64,000 nt of DNA. Origin: Lewinella sp. LCG006 (GTDB lineage Bacteria > Bacteroidota > Bacteroidia > Chitinophagales > Saprospiraceae). Of the stretch, positions 23,889 through 33,200 are shown in pieces. The notes below the pieces were generated by a model, which had not been told where the DNA came from, did not search any database, and was given only the letters and a program-made list of their open reading frames with translations. The number at the start of each line of letters is the position of its first letter. Position 1 is the first letter of the stretch. The DNA lies in contig NZ_CP160680.1 of the NCBI RefSeq assembly GCF_040784935.1, forward strand, positions 6,181,802-6,245,801. Reading direction: 5' to 3'. A program made the position numbers and the translations under genes.

Positions 23889-24650
23889 TTACGCTCTCCC
23901 CCTCCGCAATGCAGCGCAAAGTATCCCCGTAGCTACACCAGCATTCAACGACTCTGCGCCGCTTCCATGGGGGGCGATAATGGCCACTTGTTGGTCTACC
24001 ATCGCTTTGACTTGCTCGCTCACACCCTGGCCTTCGTTACCAATAACCAAGATACCGGCTTTAGGAGCCTCTAGCTTAAAAATATCTTCTCCGGCCATGT
24101 CCGCGGCCCAAATGGGTAAGGTAGGATGATTTGATCGAATAGCAGACAAGCTTTGCGTTATCCATTGTACCCGTAAAAAAGCGCCCATGGTAGCTTGTAA
24201 TACTTTCGCGTTAAACAACTCTACCGTTCCCGGGCCTGCGATCACACGGGGAATTGCAAACCAGTCGGCAATCCGTAAGATGGTCCCCACATTGCCGGGA
24301 TCTTGCAAGCCATCAAGGTACAAACTCCAGTTATCCGACCAATCAACTGTTTTTTCCTCAAGAGGCTGGCCTACTACCGCCAGCACTTGATTAGGGCTGG
24401 TCAATTGAGAAATAAGTCGCAACTCTGCATCGTTGATAGTCGAGAAAGGAATGCTGTTTTCCTGCAAAAGAGGTTCGTTTACTTCAAGCCATGCTGGCAA
24501 AGCAAAAACCTCTTGAACGGGATAGTGGCGTTGCCGAATTAATTCCCCGACGATCTTATCGCCTTCCGCAATAAAATTGTTATACTTTTGTCGAAATTTC
24601 TTCCGGTGTAAAGCTGTTAATGTCTTGATGGTATTTTTAGATAAGGCCAT
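23889..24650 (-). CDS. TrmH/SpoU family RNA 2'-O-methyltransferase
   Basis: A 253-residue SPOUT methyltransferase that transfers a methyl group from SAM to a ribose 2'-OH of rRNA or tRNA. The three SPOUT motifs are clear: LYLDGLQDPGNVGTILRIAD (motif 1), ILVIGNEGQGVS (motif 2) and the knot segment GAESLNAGVATGILCAALRR (motif 3). An N-terminal substrate-binding domain is present (NFIAEGDKIVGEL). An in-frame extension to 24767 would overlap the divergent Omp85 gene by 119 bp; the ATG at 24650 gives a standard N-terminus. Its start codon shares a CATG palindrome with the start of the divergent gene. The position modified cannot be predicted. Confidence 0.88.
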   Translation of the reverse strand: MALSKNTIKTLTALHRKKFRQKYNNFIAEGDKIVGELIRQRHYPVQEVFALPAWLEVNEPLLQENSIPFSTINDAELRLISQLTSPNQVLAVVGQPLEEKTVDWSDNWSLYLDGLQDPGNVGTILRIADWFAIPRVIAGPGTVELFNAKVLQATMGAFLRVQWITQSLSAIRSNHPTLPIWAADMAGEDIFKLEAPKAGILVIGNEGQGVSEQVKAMVDQQVAIIAPHGSGAESLNAGVATGILCAALRRGRA

Positions 24651-27099
24651 GCCGAAAATCGCAATTTGGGCGGTAAAATACGCAATTCCAGTTATCCTGC
24701 TACTGGTTTGCTGCTCCAGCTGTAATAGTACCAAGTTTTTGGAACAAGAGGAGTACCTCCTGGACAAAAACCAGGTGATTATTAAACAAAAGATGGAGGG
24801 GCGCGGTGATCTGGCTTATGAACTATCTACCTTTTATCGCCAAAGGGTCAATTCCAACTTCTTCTTTGTCTTCCCCCGGGAGTATGCTTACCTCAACAAT
24901 ATCGGTCCGGAGGATACCACTGGATGGAAACGTTTCAAGCGAGAAACCATTGGCGAGCCTCCCACTATTTACAATGATAGCCTCACGACCCTCACTGCAC
25001 AGGACATGCAGACTTACTTACATTACAAGGGCTATCTGCAAGCACAAGTCATCCCGCAACGTTCTCCTCGCAAAAAGAAGATGAGGGTGAGTTATTACGC
25101 CCTGCCTGGTCCTCAATACACGATTGATACCGTAAACTACTACAGTCCCGATCCTAAAGTAAATAGTTTCTTGCAACTCAGCCAGGAAGCGTCTTACTTT
25201 AAAAGTGGTGAACCCCTGGATTTGGGCAGGTTTGCGCTGGAAAAAACCAGGATAACTACCTACATGAGAAATAACGGTTTCGCCGAATTCTATCAGACCC
25301 AGATAGGCGAACTGGAGTTGGACACTTTCCAAGTGAAAGAAAAAGCCAATGTTTACATCACCGTTTATCCTCCTTTTGGCGACTCTCTCCATCAACAATT
25401 CTACATTGGCGAGATTGAGGTTTATCAGGATTATAGTATCGACAAAAACAACATTGTTAGCGATACCACCATTGCCGGCTTGCATTTTTTCCTGACGGAA
25501 AGAGGCTTTATCGTCAACTCCGCTACCCTGCGAAAAGCCATTAATTTAAGACCAGGGGAGCTTTTTAGTCAGGAAAATTACGACCAAACCAACGACCAGT
25601 TAAGTGAACTGGGCATCTTCAGGTTTGTGCGCATCAAACAAGAGCCTGACCCCTTTGATAAGGAGGTCATCAATCTGAGCATCCAATTGACGCCCAATTT
25701 TTTATTTGAGGTCAATACCGCTTTGGAGCTCAACTACACCAACCGATCCAACACCCTCAACAATAACCTGATTGGTGTATCCCTCAATCCCGGCGTCATC
25801 CATCGCAATCTGCTGGGCGGAGCGGAGCTGTTCAGTGCCAACCTCTCTGCTGGGGTGGAAGTGGCTCCCCAACGTATTGGTGGTGAAGATTTTTGGAACA
25901 CCGTTGACCTGAGGGCTGATTTTGATTTGAGTCTCCCACAGTTTGTTGATTACCTTGGCCTTTGGCGGCTATTTTACCGTATTCCTACTTTTAAAGACAA
26001 ACGACTCGTAGGTCGGAATTTCTACCGGACGCTACGAAACAAGGCAACTACTCATATCGGCGCGGGCTACGAATACCTGCTCATTTTCAACTGGTACAGT
26101 TATGACCTGTTGAATTTGTCCTATGGTTACGAAGTGCAGCCTTCCCGCTTTGAGCGCTACTCTATTGATCATTTTGCGATCAACTTTTTGAATCCCAATA
26201 CAGATCCACTTTTTGAGCTCCAATTGAAAGAAAATGGCTTCCTGGAACGCAGCTTTGGACAGCAAGTATTCGTCAGTTTACTGTTTCGGAATTTTGAATT
26301 CACACGTCGTACCAAAACGACCTTGCGTGGTCGGACAGGATACCTGAACGCCAATATCGAGATCGCAGGTGCCGAAGTGTATGGCATCAACCAGCTTTAC
26401 AACGAGCTGTCCAACAAAAACAAAGAGTTCAAAATTGGCAATGACATCGCTATCAGTCAGTTCGTCAGGAGTGAACTGGAACTGAGGTACCAAAAACAAG
26501 TTACCACCGACCAGGCTTTTGTGGCTCGTTTCAATATCGGAGCAGCAGCGCCCTTCGGCGGGTATACCTCCGATGTACCTTACGTAAAACAGTATTTTGT
26601 AGGCGGCGCCAACAGCATGAGGGCTTGGGCTCCGCGTGGCTTGGGGCCCGGCGGTTTTCAAGATCCGCTGGCTGATAATGCGGTCAACAATTTCCGACTT
26701 TTCCAAACAGGTGATTTCAAGCTGGAGATGAATATGGAATACAGGTTTCCTATTTTCCTCCGTGTCAAAGGCGCTATTTTCCTGGATGCAGGCAATGTTT
26801 GGACCTTTGAAGAGGATACAGAGCGTCCTGGTTCTCAACTCAAATTCAGTACAACTTTCAATGAAGACAAAGGCCAATGGTTCTATCCTTTTTACAAGCA
26901 GCTTGCTATTGCGGGAGGCATGGGCCTACGGGTAGACCTTTCCTACTTTATCTTTCGTTTTGATGTAGGTGCAAAACTGCGCAACAACTTTCCTTCCTTC
27001 CGAGAAACCAAAGCTCCTGAATCCGCTTGGTGGAACGACTTCCGAAACATCGACACCAACGACTTTGGCTTCAATTTCGGTTTGGGCTTTCCGTTTTAG
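24649..27099 (+). CDS. Omp85-family outer membrane protein (BamA/TamA type)
   Basis: An 816-residue outer-membrane protein. The leader MPKIAIWAVK...LLLVCCSSCNST looks like a lipoprotein-type signal (lipobox near SSC), then POTRA-like modules span about residues 40-380 (for example FYIGEIEVYQDYSID, RKAINLRPGELFSQENY). The C-terminal about 430 residues form the 16-strand barrel with the loop-6 motif SMRAWAPRGLGPGGF and end on an aromatic residue (FGFNFGLGFPF). Lipid-anchored TamA/BamA-like proteins are typical of Bacteroidota and act in outer-membrane protein or lipid insertion. The ATG at 24649 was chosen because it starts the signal; an extension to 24577 has no features. The 3' neighbour nth is convergent. 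Confidence 0.88.
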   Translation: MPKIAIWAVKYAIPVILLLVCCSSCNSTKFLEQEEYLLDKNQVIIKQKMEGRGDLAYELSTFYRQRVNSNFFFVFPREYAYLNNIGPEDTTGWKRFKRETIGEPPTIYNDSLTTLTAQDMQTYLHYKGYLQAQVIPQRSPRKKKMRVSYYALPGPQYTIDTVNYYSPDPKVNSFLQLSQEASYFKSGEPLDLGRFALEKTRITTYMRNNGFAEFYQTQIGELELDTFQVKEKANVYITVYPPFGDSLHQQFYIGEIEVYQDYSIDKNNIVSDTTIAGLHFFLTERGFIVNSATLRKAINLRPGELFSQENYDQTNDQLSELGIFRFVRIKQEPDPFDKEVINLSIQLTPNFLFEVNTALELNYTNRSNTLNNNLIGVSLNPGVIHRNLLGGAELFSANLSAGVEVAPQRIGGEDFWNTVDLRADFDLSLPQFVDYLGLWRLFYRIPTFKDKRLVGRNFYRTLRNKATTHIGAGYEYLLIFNWYSYDLLNLSYGYEVQPSRFERYSIDHFAINFLNPNTDPLFELQLKENGFLERSFGQQVFVSLLFRNFEFTRRTKTTLRGRTGYLNANIEIAGAEVYGINQLYNELSNKNKEFKIGNDIAISQFVRSELELRYQKQVTTDQAFVARFNIGAAAPFGGYTSDVPYVKQYFVGGANSMRAWAPRGLGPGGFQDPLADNAVNNFRLFQTGDFKLEMNMEYRFPIFLRVKGAIFLDAGNVWTFEEDTERPGSQLKFSTTFNEDKGQWFYPFYKQLAIAGGMGLRVDLSYFIFRFDVGAKLRNNFPSFRETKAPESAWWNDFRNIDTNDFGFNFGLGFPF

Positions 27100-27115
27100 T
27101 GGCTATTCTTTTTTA

Positions 27116-27754
27116 CTACTTAAACAAAGTCTTACGCCCATATTTGCTGCAAATCGGGCACTGATGAGGATCATGCCCACGTGCCGGACAGTATTCTCTA
27201 CCAAAAAAGATAATCTGTAGATGCAGCTTGTTCCAGGTTTCCCGTGGGAAAAGTTTTTTCAGGTCACGCTCCGTCTTTTCTACGTTTTTTCCAGTACTTA
27301 GCGTCCAGCGATACGCCAGACGATGAATGTGGGTATCGACCGGAAAAGCAGGCTCCCCAAAAGCTTGCGACATCACTACGGAAGCCGTTTTGTGGCCCAC
27401 GCCGGGCAGGGTTTCCAGAATAGCCATGTCCGCCGGAACCTCGCCATTGTATTTATCCACCAGGATATTTGACAGCTCATAAATCGCTTGCGACTTGCGC
27501 GGCGATAAGCCGCAGGGCCTAATAATGGCTTTGATGTCTTCTACCGACTGCTGTGCCATGTCTGCTGGATTATCCGCCAGGGCGAATAAATCAGGAGTCA
27601 CTTTATTCACACGCTCGTCGGTGCATTGCGCAGAAAGCAGTACCGCTACCAACAAGGTATAGGGATCGGAATGATCCAGCGGAATGGGCGTTTCCGGATA
27701 GAGTTCTTCTAAAATCTGTGCGATCGCATCGGCTTTCTCTTGTCGGCTCATCAT
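27116..27754 (-). CDS. nth: Endonuclease III, apparently lacking the iron-sulfur cluster
   Basis: A 212-residue base-excision-repair DNA glycosylase/AP lyase for oxidised pyrimidines. The helix-hairpin-helix LPGVGHKTA with catalytic Lys122 and FPVDTHIHRL with catalytic Asp140 are intact. The C-terminal cluster loop is abnormal: C189 and C199 are nine residues apart rather than six, C202 follows, and the position of the fourth ligand is Lys208. The [4Fe-4S] centre therefore probably does not form, or forms with another ligand. The start ATG overlaps the stop of purM by one base (TAATG), so translation is coupled. A second ATG follows immediately. Confidence 0.92.
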   Translation of the reverse strand: MMSRQEKADAIAQILEELYPETPIPLDHSDPYTLLVAVLLSAQCTDERVNKVTPDLFALADNPADMAQQSVEDIKAIIRPCGLSPRKSQAIYELSNILVDKYNGEVPADMAILETLPGVGHKTASVVMSQAFGEPAFPVDTHIHRLAYRWTLSTGKNVEKTERDLKKLFPRETWNKLHLQIIFFGREYCPARGHDPHQCPICSKYGRKTLFK

Positions 27755-28932
27755 TATTCGGTATAGATGAATTTTCCGTAAGGAGAATGAACTTCAACAC
27801 TGGCTTCCTCAGCCGCCTCTACCCTACCAATAATTTGCGCAGCAATGCCAAAAGACTCGGCGATATCGATGACGGTCTGTGCGTGTTCCTGCGGCAGGTA
27901 AACTTCAAGGCGATGCCCCATATTGAAGACTTGGTACATTTCTTTCCAACCAGTCCCCGATGCACTCTGGATCAGCTGGAACAGTGGCGGAATAGGCAAA
28001 AAGTTGTCTTTGATGATTTTCACCTTGTCGACAAACTTTATCACTTTGGTCTGTCCACCGCCGGTGCAGTGGATCATTCCGTTCATCTTACCAGGTAGCT
28101 GGTCAAACAATTGCTTGATCACGGGGAGGTAGGTACGCGTAGGCGAAAGCACCAACTTGCCTATGGGAATTTCCTGACCGTCAATGGTGATGGTTTCCGT
28201 TAGTTTTTTGCCGCCTACATAGACGACTTCCTCCGGCAAGCTGGGGTCAAATGATTCGGGATAAGTTCCTGCGTAGCTATGATCAAAAACATCGTGGCGT
28301 GCGGAGGTCAGGCCGTTGCTGCCCATGCCGCCGTTGTAGCTGGTTTCGTAAGTAGCTTGCCCATAGGAAGCCAGCCCTACGATCACATCACCAGCTTGTA
28401 CCTTATTGACCAACAAATCTTTACGCGCCATCCGACCAAAGGCCGTATAACCTACATCTATGGTACGAACAATGTCCCCTACATCGGCCGTTTCGCCACC
28501 TGCCAGGTGGAGTTTTACGCCAAGGCTGGCCATTTCATCAGCAAAACGCTGGGTGTATTGAATGATGGTTTTGATGACTTCACCCGGTACAAGCCCTTTG
28601 TTGCGACCAATGGTAGAAGAAATGATAATATCATCGACACAGCCTACACAAGCCATATCGTCGAGATTCATCACGAGTGCATCCTGGGCAATACCTTCCC
28701 AGACGGAGAGATCGCCGGTTTCTTTCCAGTAAAGGTAGGCCAGGCTGGGTTTAGTACCCGCAGTATCGGCATGCATCAGGTTGCAATAATCAGGGTCACC
28801 GGCCGCAAAATCAGGCAGGATTTTACAAAACGCTTTGGGGTATAAGCCCTGATCAAGTCCCTCGATCGCCGCGTGTACTTCGGATTTGGTGGCGGACACC
28901 CCGCGCAATTCATACTTAGAAGATTCAGCCAT
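27754..28932 (-). CDS. purM: Phosphoribosylformylglycinamidine cyclo-ligase (AIR synthase)
   Basis: A 392-residue cytoplasmic enzyme of purine synthesis that closes FGAM to AIR with ATP. It shows the PurM features: an N-terminal DTAGTKPSLAYLYWKETG segment, the dimer-interface LAGGETADVGDIVRTIDVG, and HCTGGGQTKVIKF with the C-terminal FNMGHRLEVYLP motif. The protein is longer than enterobacterial PurM (about 345), in keeping with the longer Bacteroidota form. The ATG at 28932 is preferred over an upstream TTG at 28953. A -7 element TACCTTTG (28958-28951, minus) lies about 20 bp upstream. It is followed by nth with a 1-bp overlap. Confidence 0.9.
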   Translation of the reverse strand: MAESSKYELRGVSATKSEVHAAIEGLDQGLYPKAFCKILPDFAAGDPDYCNLMHADTAGTKPSLAYLYWKETGDLSVWEGIAQDALVMNLDDMACVGCVDDIIISSTIGRNKGLVPGEVIKTIIQYTQRFADEMASLGVKLHLAGGETADVGDIVRTIDVGYTAFGRMARKDLLVNKVQAGDVIVGLASYGQATYETSYNGGMGSNGLTSARHDVFDHSYAGTYPESFDPSLPEEVVYVGGKKLTETITIDGQEIPIGKLVLSPTRTYLPVIKQLFDQLPGKMNGMIHCTGGGQTKVIKFVDKVKIIKDNFLPIPPLFQLIQSASGTGWKEMYQVFNMGHRLEVYLPQEHAQTVIDIAESFGIAAQIIGRVEAAEEASVEVHSPYGKFIYTE

Positions 28933-29053
28933 GCTTCGCTTTATTTGCCGCAAAGGTAAGGAAGGGAAACTAGACGGCGTAGCCAGATGATTACTTTAAA
29001 CACCACCAATAACACTTCACACATTGCAACTGGGAATGACAAGTGATCTAGCC

Positions 29054-29122
29054 TATTTTTGAAGTACCCTAGTGTTGTTTTAATCCGGAATCGGCCCCAT
29101 TCGATCAGAATGGGGTCTTTTT
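29054..29122 (+). terminator. Stand-alone promoter-terminator pair upstream of the M23 gene
   Basis: The 308-bp gap between purM and the M23 peptidase has no gene. It carries a plus-strand intrinsic terminator: a stem of ten pairs including one G-T wobble (29093-29102 with 29108-29117; CCCCATTC/GAATGGGG core), 5-nt loop, then TTTTT. There is no upstream plus-strand gene to terminate. A -7 element TATTTTTG at 29054-29061 would give a transcript of about 58 nt ending here. It is either a tiny RNA or an attenuated leader of the peptidase gene. Further -7 matches occur at 29198-29205 and 29236-29243. Confidence 0.55.
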
Positions 29123-29240
29123 AGTTAAAAAAAGAAGGGAAACGGCTGAATCCCTGATTTTAATCGGGAAAAACAACCTAGGTATACCTGCGGCTGTTAT
29201 ATTTGTCTTTTGATGAAAAGCAGGTGAATTTTTCTTATTT

Positions 29241-30683
29241 TTGCCTTTCTTTTCCAAGAGCTTTGAGAAAACTTATATTTCTAGACTGAACCTTCGACTT
29301 GTGGACTTCAATAAGTTACCCGCACGCATAAGTGCGACCGTTAATCGTAACAAAAGAATATTATCCATACTCTGGTGGCGAAATAAAAGACTTATTACCT
29401 GGATGGGCATCGCGTTGATTGCCACCGTTACGCTAGGAAGCTTTTATTCGCAACAGGAAGAAGAAATTCAACCTGGTATTCCACTCTCCTCTTTTCCTGT
29501 CGTTGTTCCTACCATGGGTTGGGGCTTCGCACTGGATACCTTGGAAATTTCCAATACGGTTATCAAGGATGGACAATCCCTTTCGGATATCCTGGCTCAA
29601 TACAACATCCCTTCCGATCAGGCACTCCAGCTCATCAACAATGCCCGTGAGGTTTTTGATTTGCGCAGCATGCGAGCTGGCAAACCACTCATTGTGCTCT
29701 CCAAGGATTCTACCCAAGCGGCTGACTACCTGATTTACGAGCCTTCTATTTACAATTACATTGTTTTTGATCTGCAAAATGGCAACAAAGTCTGGAAGAC
29801 AGATCGGGAAGTAACTACAAAAGTAGAGGTTGCTGGGGGTATCATTGAAGGTTCTTTATGGAATGCCATGGTCGACCGAGGGTACAGCTATGAGCTTACC
29901 GCTAAAATGGAAGATGCATTACAATGGTCGATTGATTTTCACCACCTGCAAAAAGATGAAGAGTTTCGCCTCGTGTACGAGCAAGATTTTATTGAAGGTA
30001 AGCCAGGTGCTGTAGGCCAGGTAATGGCGGCAGAATACCGTACAGCTGATACCCTCTTCCACAGCATCTACTTCGACAATGGTGATACCGATGAAACTGG
30101 CTACTACGACCTTACGGGCAAGCCAATGAACGCAGGCTTTTTGAAAGCCCCCGTACAATACGCTCGGATTTCTTCTTATTACAACCTCAACCGCCTCCAT
30201 CCGGTACTGAAATACCGTCGGCCTCATTTTGGTACAGACTATGCGGCGCCTTATGGCACACCGATCGTTGCCGTGGGCAATGGCGTAGTAACCCGTGCAG
30301 GCTATACCAAAGGCAATGGTAACTTCGTAAAAATCAAGCACAACGACGTTCACGAAACCCAGTACCTGCACATGCAAAAATTTGCAGCAGGCATCAAAGT
30401 TGGCAGCCAGGTGCGCCAGGGTCAAGTGATTGGTTACGTAGGCTCTACTGGCCTTGCGACTGGCCCTCACGTATGTTTCCGATTTTGGCAAAATGGTCAG
30501 CAAGTTAATCACTTGAAGCTGGACTTCCCTCCAGCTGAACCCCTTAGCGAGGAGTTGATGCCTAAATTTATTGCTATCCGGGATTTGTATGTTCCCCAAC
30601 TTGAAAACATCAAGCCCGTGAAAATAGATCGTCCGGAAGAGATCACCACAGAGGTAGAGGGGACGGAAGCGGACACTCCTTAA
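29241..30683 (+). CDS. M23 family peptidoglycan endopeptidase
   Basis: A membrane-anchored murein hydrolase of up to 480 residues. A basic N-terminus precedes one transmembrane segment (about residues 53-70), then an OapA/LysM-like module (about 95-150, VIKDGQSLSDILAQYNI) and a C-terminal LytM/M23 domain (about 310-440). HFGTDYAAPYGTP supplies zinc ligands His329 and Asp333. In the last motif, canonical HxH reads H-V-C (His410, Cys412), so a Cys replaces the usual third zinc ligand. The start is uncertain: 29241 is TTG, GTG at 29301 and ATG at 29403 are alternatives, and a -7 element at 29236-29243 would favour one of the later ones. It likely trims cell wall in the periplasm. Confidence 0.85.
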   Translation: MPFFSKSFEKTYISRLNLRLVDFNKLPARISATVNRNKRILSILWWRNKRLITWMGIALIATVTLGSFYSQQEEEIQPGIPLSSFPVVVPTMGWGFALDTLEISNTVIKDGQSLSDILAQYNIPSDQALQLINNAREVFDLRSMRAGKPLIVLSKDSTQAADYLIYEPSIYNYIVFDLQNGNKVWKTDREVTTKVEVAGGIIEGSLWNAMVDRGYSYELTAKMEDALQWSIDFHHLQKDEEFRLVYEQDFIEGKPGAVGQVMAAEYRTADTLFHSIYFDNGDTDETGYYDLTGKPMNAGFLKAPVQYARISSYYNLNRLHPVLKYRRPHFGTDYAAPYGTPIVAVGNGVVTRAGYTKGNGNFVKIKHNDVHETQYLHMQKFAAGIKVGSQVRQGQVIGYVGSTGLATGPHVCFRFWQNGQQVNHLKLDFPPAEPLSEELMPKFIAIRDLYVPQLENIKPVKIDRPEEITTEVEGTEADTP

Positions 30684-30710
30684 ACTGGAACAAAATCTAA
30701 TGCAAGATCG

Positions 30711-30746
30711 AACGCGTTTTGAGGACAAGGTCTTCAAAACGCGTTT
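30711..30746 (+). terminator. Terminator after the M23 peptidase gene
   Basis: AACGCGTTTTGAGGAC pairs with GTCTTCAAAACGCGTT (one mismatch) around a 3-nt loop. It is 28 bp after the stop codon. The stem is long; the trailing T-run is short. Confidence 0.65.
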
Positions 30747-30804
30747 GTATTTACGGAATAATGTGTTTCTTACAAAAATGAATCACTGAATACAATCAAT
30801 ACGA

Positions 30805-33141
30805 ATGCAACGATTGATAGCTTTTGCGCTGCTCTCCTTCTTAGTCCACACGAATGATGCCCAACCTGATCCTTGCGGGCCAATGCCCGCCATGACGCCA
30901 ACTTGTTTGGAAGCCTGTGTGATCTGCGACATCGATGGATTTACCGGAAGAAATTCTTCTACCATTCAAGGCCAGGGGTTTTCAGGTTTTTGTACTACGC
31001 AATTCAACAGAATGGCCTACATCGCCTTTATTGCGGGTACTGAAGACTTAGACATTGAGTTTACCGTCACCAATTGCACCATCAACTGGGGACTGGAAGT
31101 AGGCATCTTTGAAAGCTTTGACTGTGAAACGTTTAGTCCCGTAACGATTTGTGATACGGATGTGCAACCCAATACGACCATTACGTTGAGTAATACCGTG
31201 CCCTTGGTCGTTGGTCAACATTATTACCTCGTGATGGACGGATCAAATAACGACGAATGCGACTGGACCTTCAGCGTCACCAACGGTAGCACAGCTGTGG
31301 GCGACCTGACCACTTCCGGGGTTATTAGTGGAAACAGATCAACTTGTCCTGACCTTCCCACAACTTATTCCACCACGGGTGATATCGGAGCTGCACTATT
31401 CAACTGGACGGTCGATGGAATTCAGCAAGCGCCAACGACTCAGAATATTGACATAACCTTCCCAGCAGATGGCACCTACGAGTTGTGTGTGACCGCTGCC
31501 AACGTCTGCGATGCAGCACCGCCCACATGTACCACCATTGAAGTAAATACTCCGGAAACTTTGTTTTTAGTAGCAACCATCTGTGACAATGATTGCTACG
31601 AAGTTGCTGGGCAAAGCATCTGCAATTCTGGAAATTATGATTTTGTCATCAGCCTCCCTAATGGCTGCGACAGTTTGATTTTCCTTGATTTGACTGTCTT
31701 ACCCCAAGCCCAGGATATCGTTGACATCAACCTTTGTATTGGCGATGAGTTTTTCATAGGAACAACACCTTATTCCACGACGGGCATTTTCGTGGATACG
31801 ATTCAAACGGCTGCTTCTTGTGACAGTATCGTCACCCTCGATTTATTCATGGTTGAATGTGAAATTATTGGAGCTACCGATTTTATTTCACCTGTTTGTC
31901 ATGGCGATGCGAATGGCTTTCTTGTTTTTTCTGTAGAAAACGGGACGCCCCCTTTCACCTATGTTTGGGAACACATCACCAATAACACAATTGGCGGCAC
32001 GGGCAACACCTCACTCTTTACCGACAACCAAATCCCCAACGTTCCTGCGGGCATTTATGAGATCAACATCATGGATAATTTTGGCAATAACACCGTGCTT
32101 TTCCAGGAAGTAACCGAACCTCCGGTACTAAATGTCGCCGCTGCCGCCATTGATATCAACGGCTTTAATTTGAGCTGCAATGGCGGTGCAGACGGTACCG
32201 CTATCGCCACGGGTACAGGAGGCCTAGCTCCCTACACTTTTACCTGGAGCGACCTGCAAACGGGCGACCAAGCCAGTAACCTCTCCGCGGGAATTTACAG
32301 CGTCAGTATCACGGATGCCAATGGATGTGTGCAAAGCAACAACATCACGCTAACGGAACCTACGCCCATTCAATTCATCGTTGACTACCTAGATCCTAAC
32401 TGTGATGGTTTTGAAACGGGCATCATTCAACTGGATTCCGTTTGGGGAGGAACCGCACCCTACACTTTTGCCTTAGACAATGATTTATTTAGCACAAGCA
32501 GTTCCTTCCAAAATCTGAGTGAAGGCACCTACGACTTTTTTATCATGGATGAGAATGGTTGCGAAGTGGCCACTACGGGTAGTTTGGTAGCACCCGATAT
32601 CCCCCTCCTGTTCATGGGCGAAGATCTGGTCGTTGATTTGGGTTGTGACATTTTGCTCCCGGTACAGACCAACAATACAAATCTTGTAGATATTCGCTGG
32701 ACCAGTTTGGATAACTCACTGGACTGCTACACCTGCCTGCGGCCTTATGCCCGTCCATTAAACGATGCCACCTACGTATTGACCGTCACCTCGATTGATG
32801 GTTGTGTCACCACTGATTCCCTCAGCGTTGTTGTCAATAAAGTTCGTGATGTATTCCACCCCAATATATTCTCCCCGAACGGAGATGGGGTGAATGATTA
32901 CTTTTTCATCTACGGCAACAAAGCCGTTTCGGTGATCAAAAGTTTGAAAGTATTTGATCGCTGGGGCGCAATTGTTTTTGAAGGAAAAGATATTGCTCCC
33001 AATGCTCCCTCTAGTGCGGGCTGGAACGGGCTCGCCAAAGGAAAACCAGCCAGCTCAGGCATCTACGTCTGGACGGCGGAAGTGGAGTATTTGGATGGGG
33101 AGGTGGTGCAGCTTTCTGGCGATGTGATGTTGGTACGATGA
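30805..33141 (+). CDS. SprB-repeat protein with T9SS type B sorting domain
   Basis: A 778-residue secreted protein. The signal peptide ends near NDAQ (residue 20). An N-terminal Cys-rich beta domain (about 25-170; ENC-like VGQHYYLVMDGSNNDECDW) is followed by an Ig/PKD-like domain (about 175-250) and about three SprB-type repeats (about 355-600; YTFTWSDLQTG, GIYSVSITDANGC). The last about 95 residues form the gliding-motility-type C-terminal domain (type B): FHPNIFSPNGDGVNDYF, KVFDRWGAIVFEG, GWNGLAKGKPASSGIYVW. Type B signals direct export through the type IX system, often with a PorP/SprF-like partner; none is adjacent here. The role as adhesin or motility factor is inferred. Confidence 0.85.
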   Translation: MQRLIAFALLSFLVHTNDAQPDPCGPMPAMTPTCLEACVICDIDGFTGRNSSTIQGQGFSGFCTTQFNRMAYIAFIAGTEDLDIEFTVTNCTINWGLEVGIFESFDCETFSPVTICDTDVQPNTTITLSNTVPLVVGQHYYLVMDGSNNDECDWTFSVTNGSTAVGDLTTSGVISGNRSTCPDLPTTYSTTGDIGAALFNWTVDGIQQAPTTQNIDITFPADGTYELCVTAANVCDAAPPTCTTIEVNTPETLFLVATICDNDCYEVAGQSICNSGNYDFVISLPNGCDSLIFLDLTVLPQAQDIVDINLCIGDEFFIGTTPYSTTGIFVDTIQTAASCDSIVTLDLFMVECEIIGATDFISPVCHGDANGFLVFSVENGTPPFTYVWEHITNNTIGGTGNTSLFTDNQIPNVPAGIYEINIMDNFGNNTVLFQEVTEPPVLNVAAAAIDINGFNLSCNGGADGTAIATGTGGLAPYTFTWSDLQTGDQASNLSAGIYSVSITDANGCVQSNNITLTEPTPIQFIVDYLDPNCDGFETGIIQLDSVWGGTAPYTFALDNDLFSTSSSFQNLSEGTYDFFIMDENGCEVATTGSLVAPDIPLLFMGEDLVVDLGCDILLPVQTNNTNLVDIRWTSLDNSLDCYTCLRPYARPLNDATYVLTVTSIDGCVTTDSLSVVVNKVRDVFHPNIFSPNGDGVNDYFFIYGNKAVSVIKSLKVFDRWGAIVFEGKDIAPNAPSSAGWNGLAKGKPASSGIYVWTAEVEYLDGEVVQLSGDVMLVR

Positions 33142-33200
33142 GGAGAATTTAGTACCTTATCCCAACAATTTGGTCAACGTATTTCAGGAATACTCCGTTA

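Noticed and set aside
24650-24767. N-terminal extension of the TrmH-type methyltransferase
   Set aside because: It overlaps the divergent Omp85 leader and lacks conserved sequence; the domain begins at ATG 24650.
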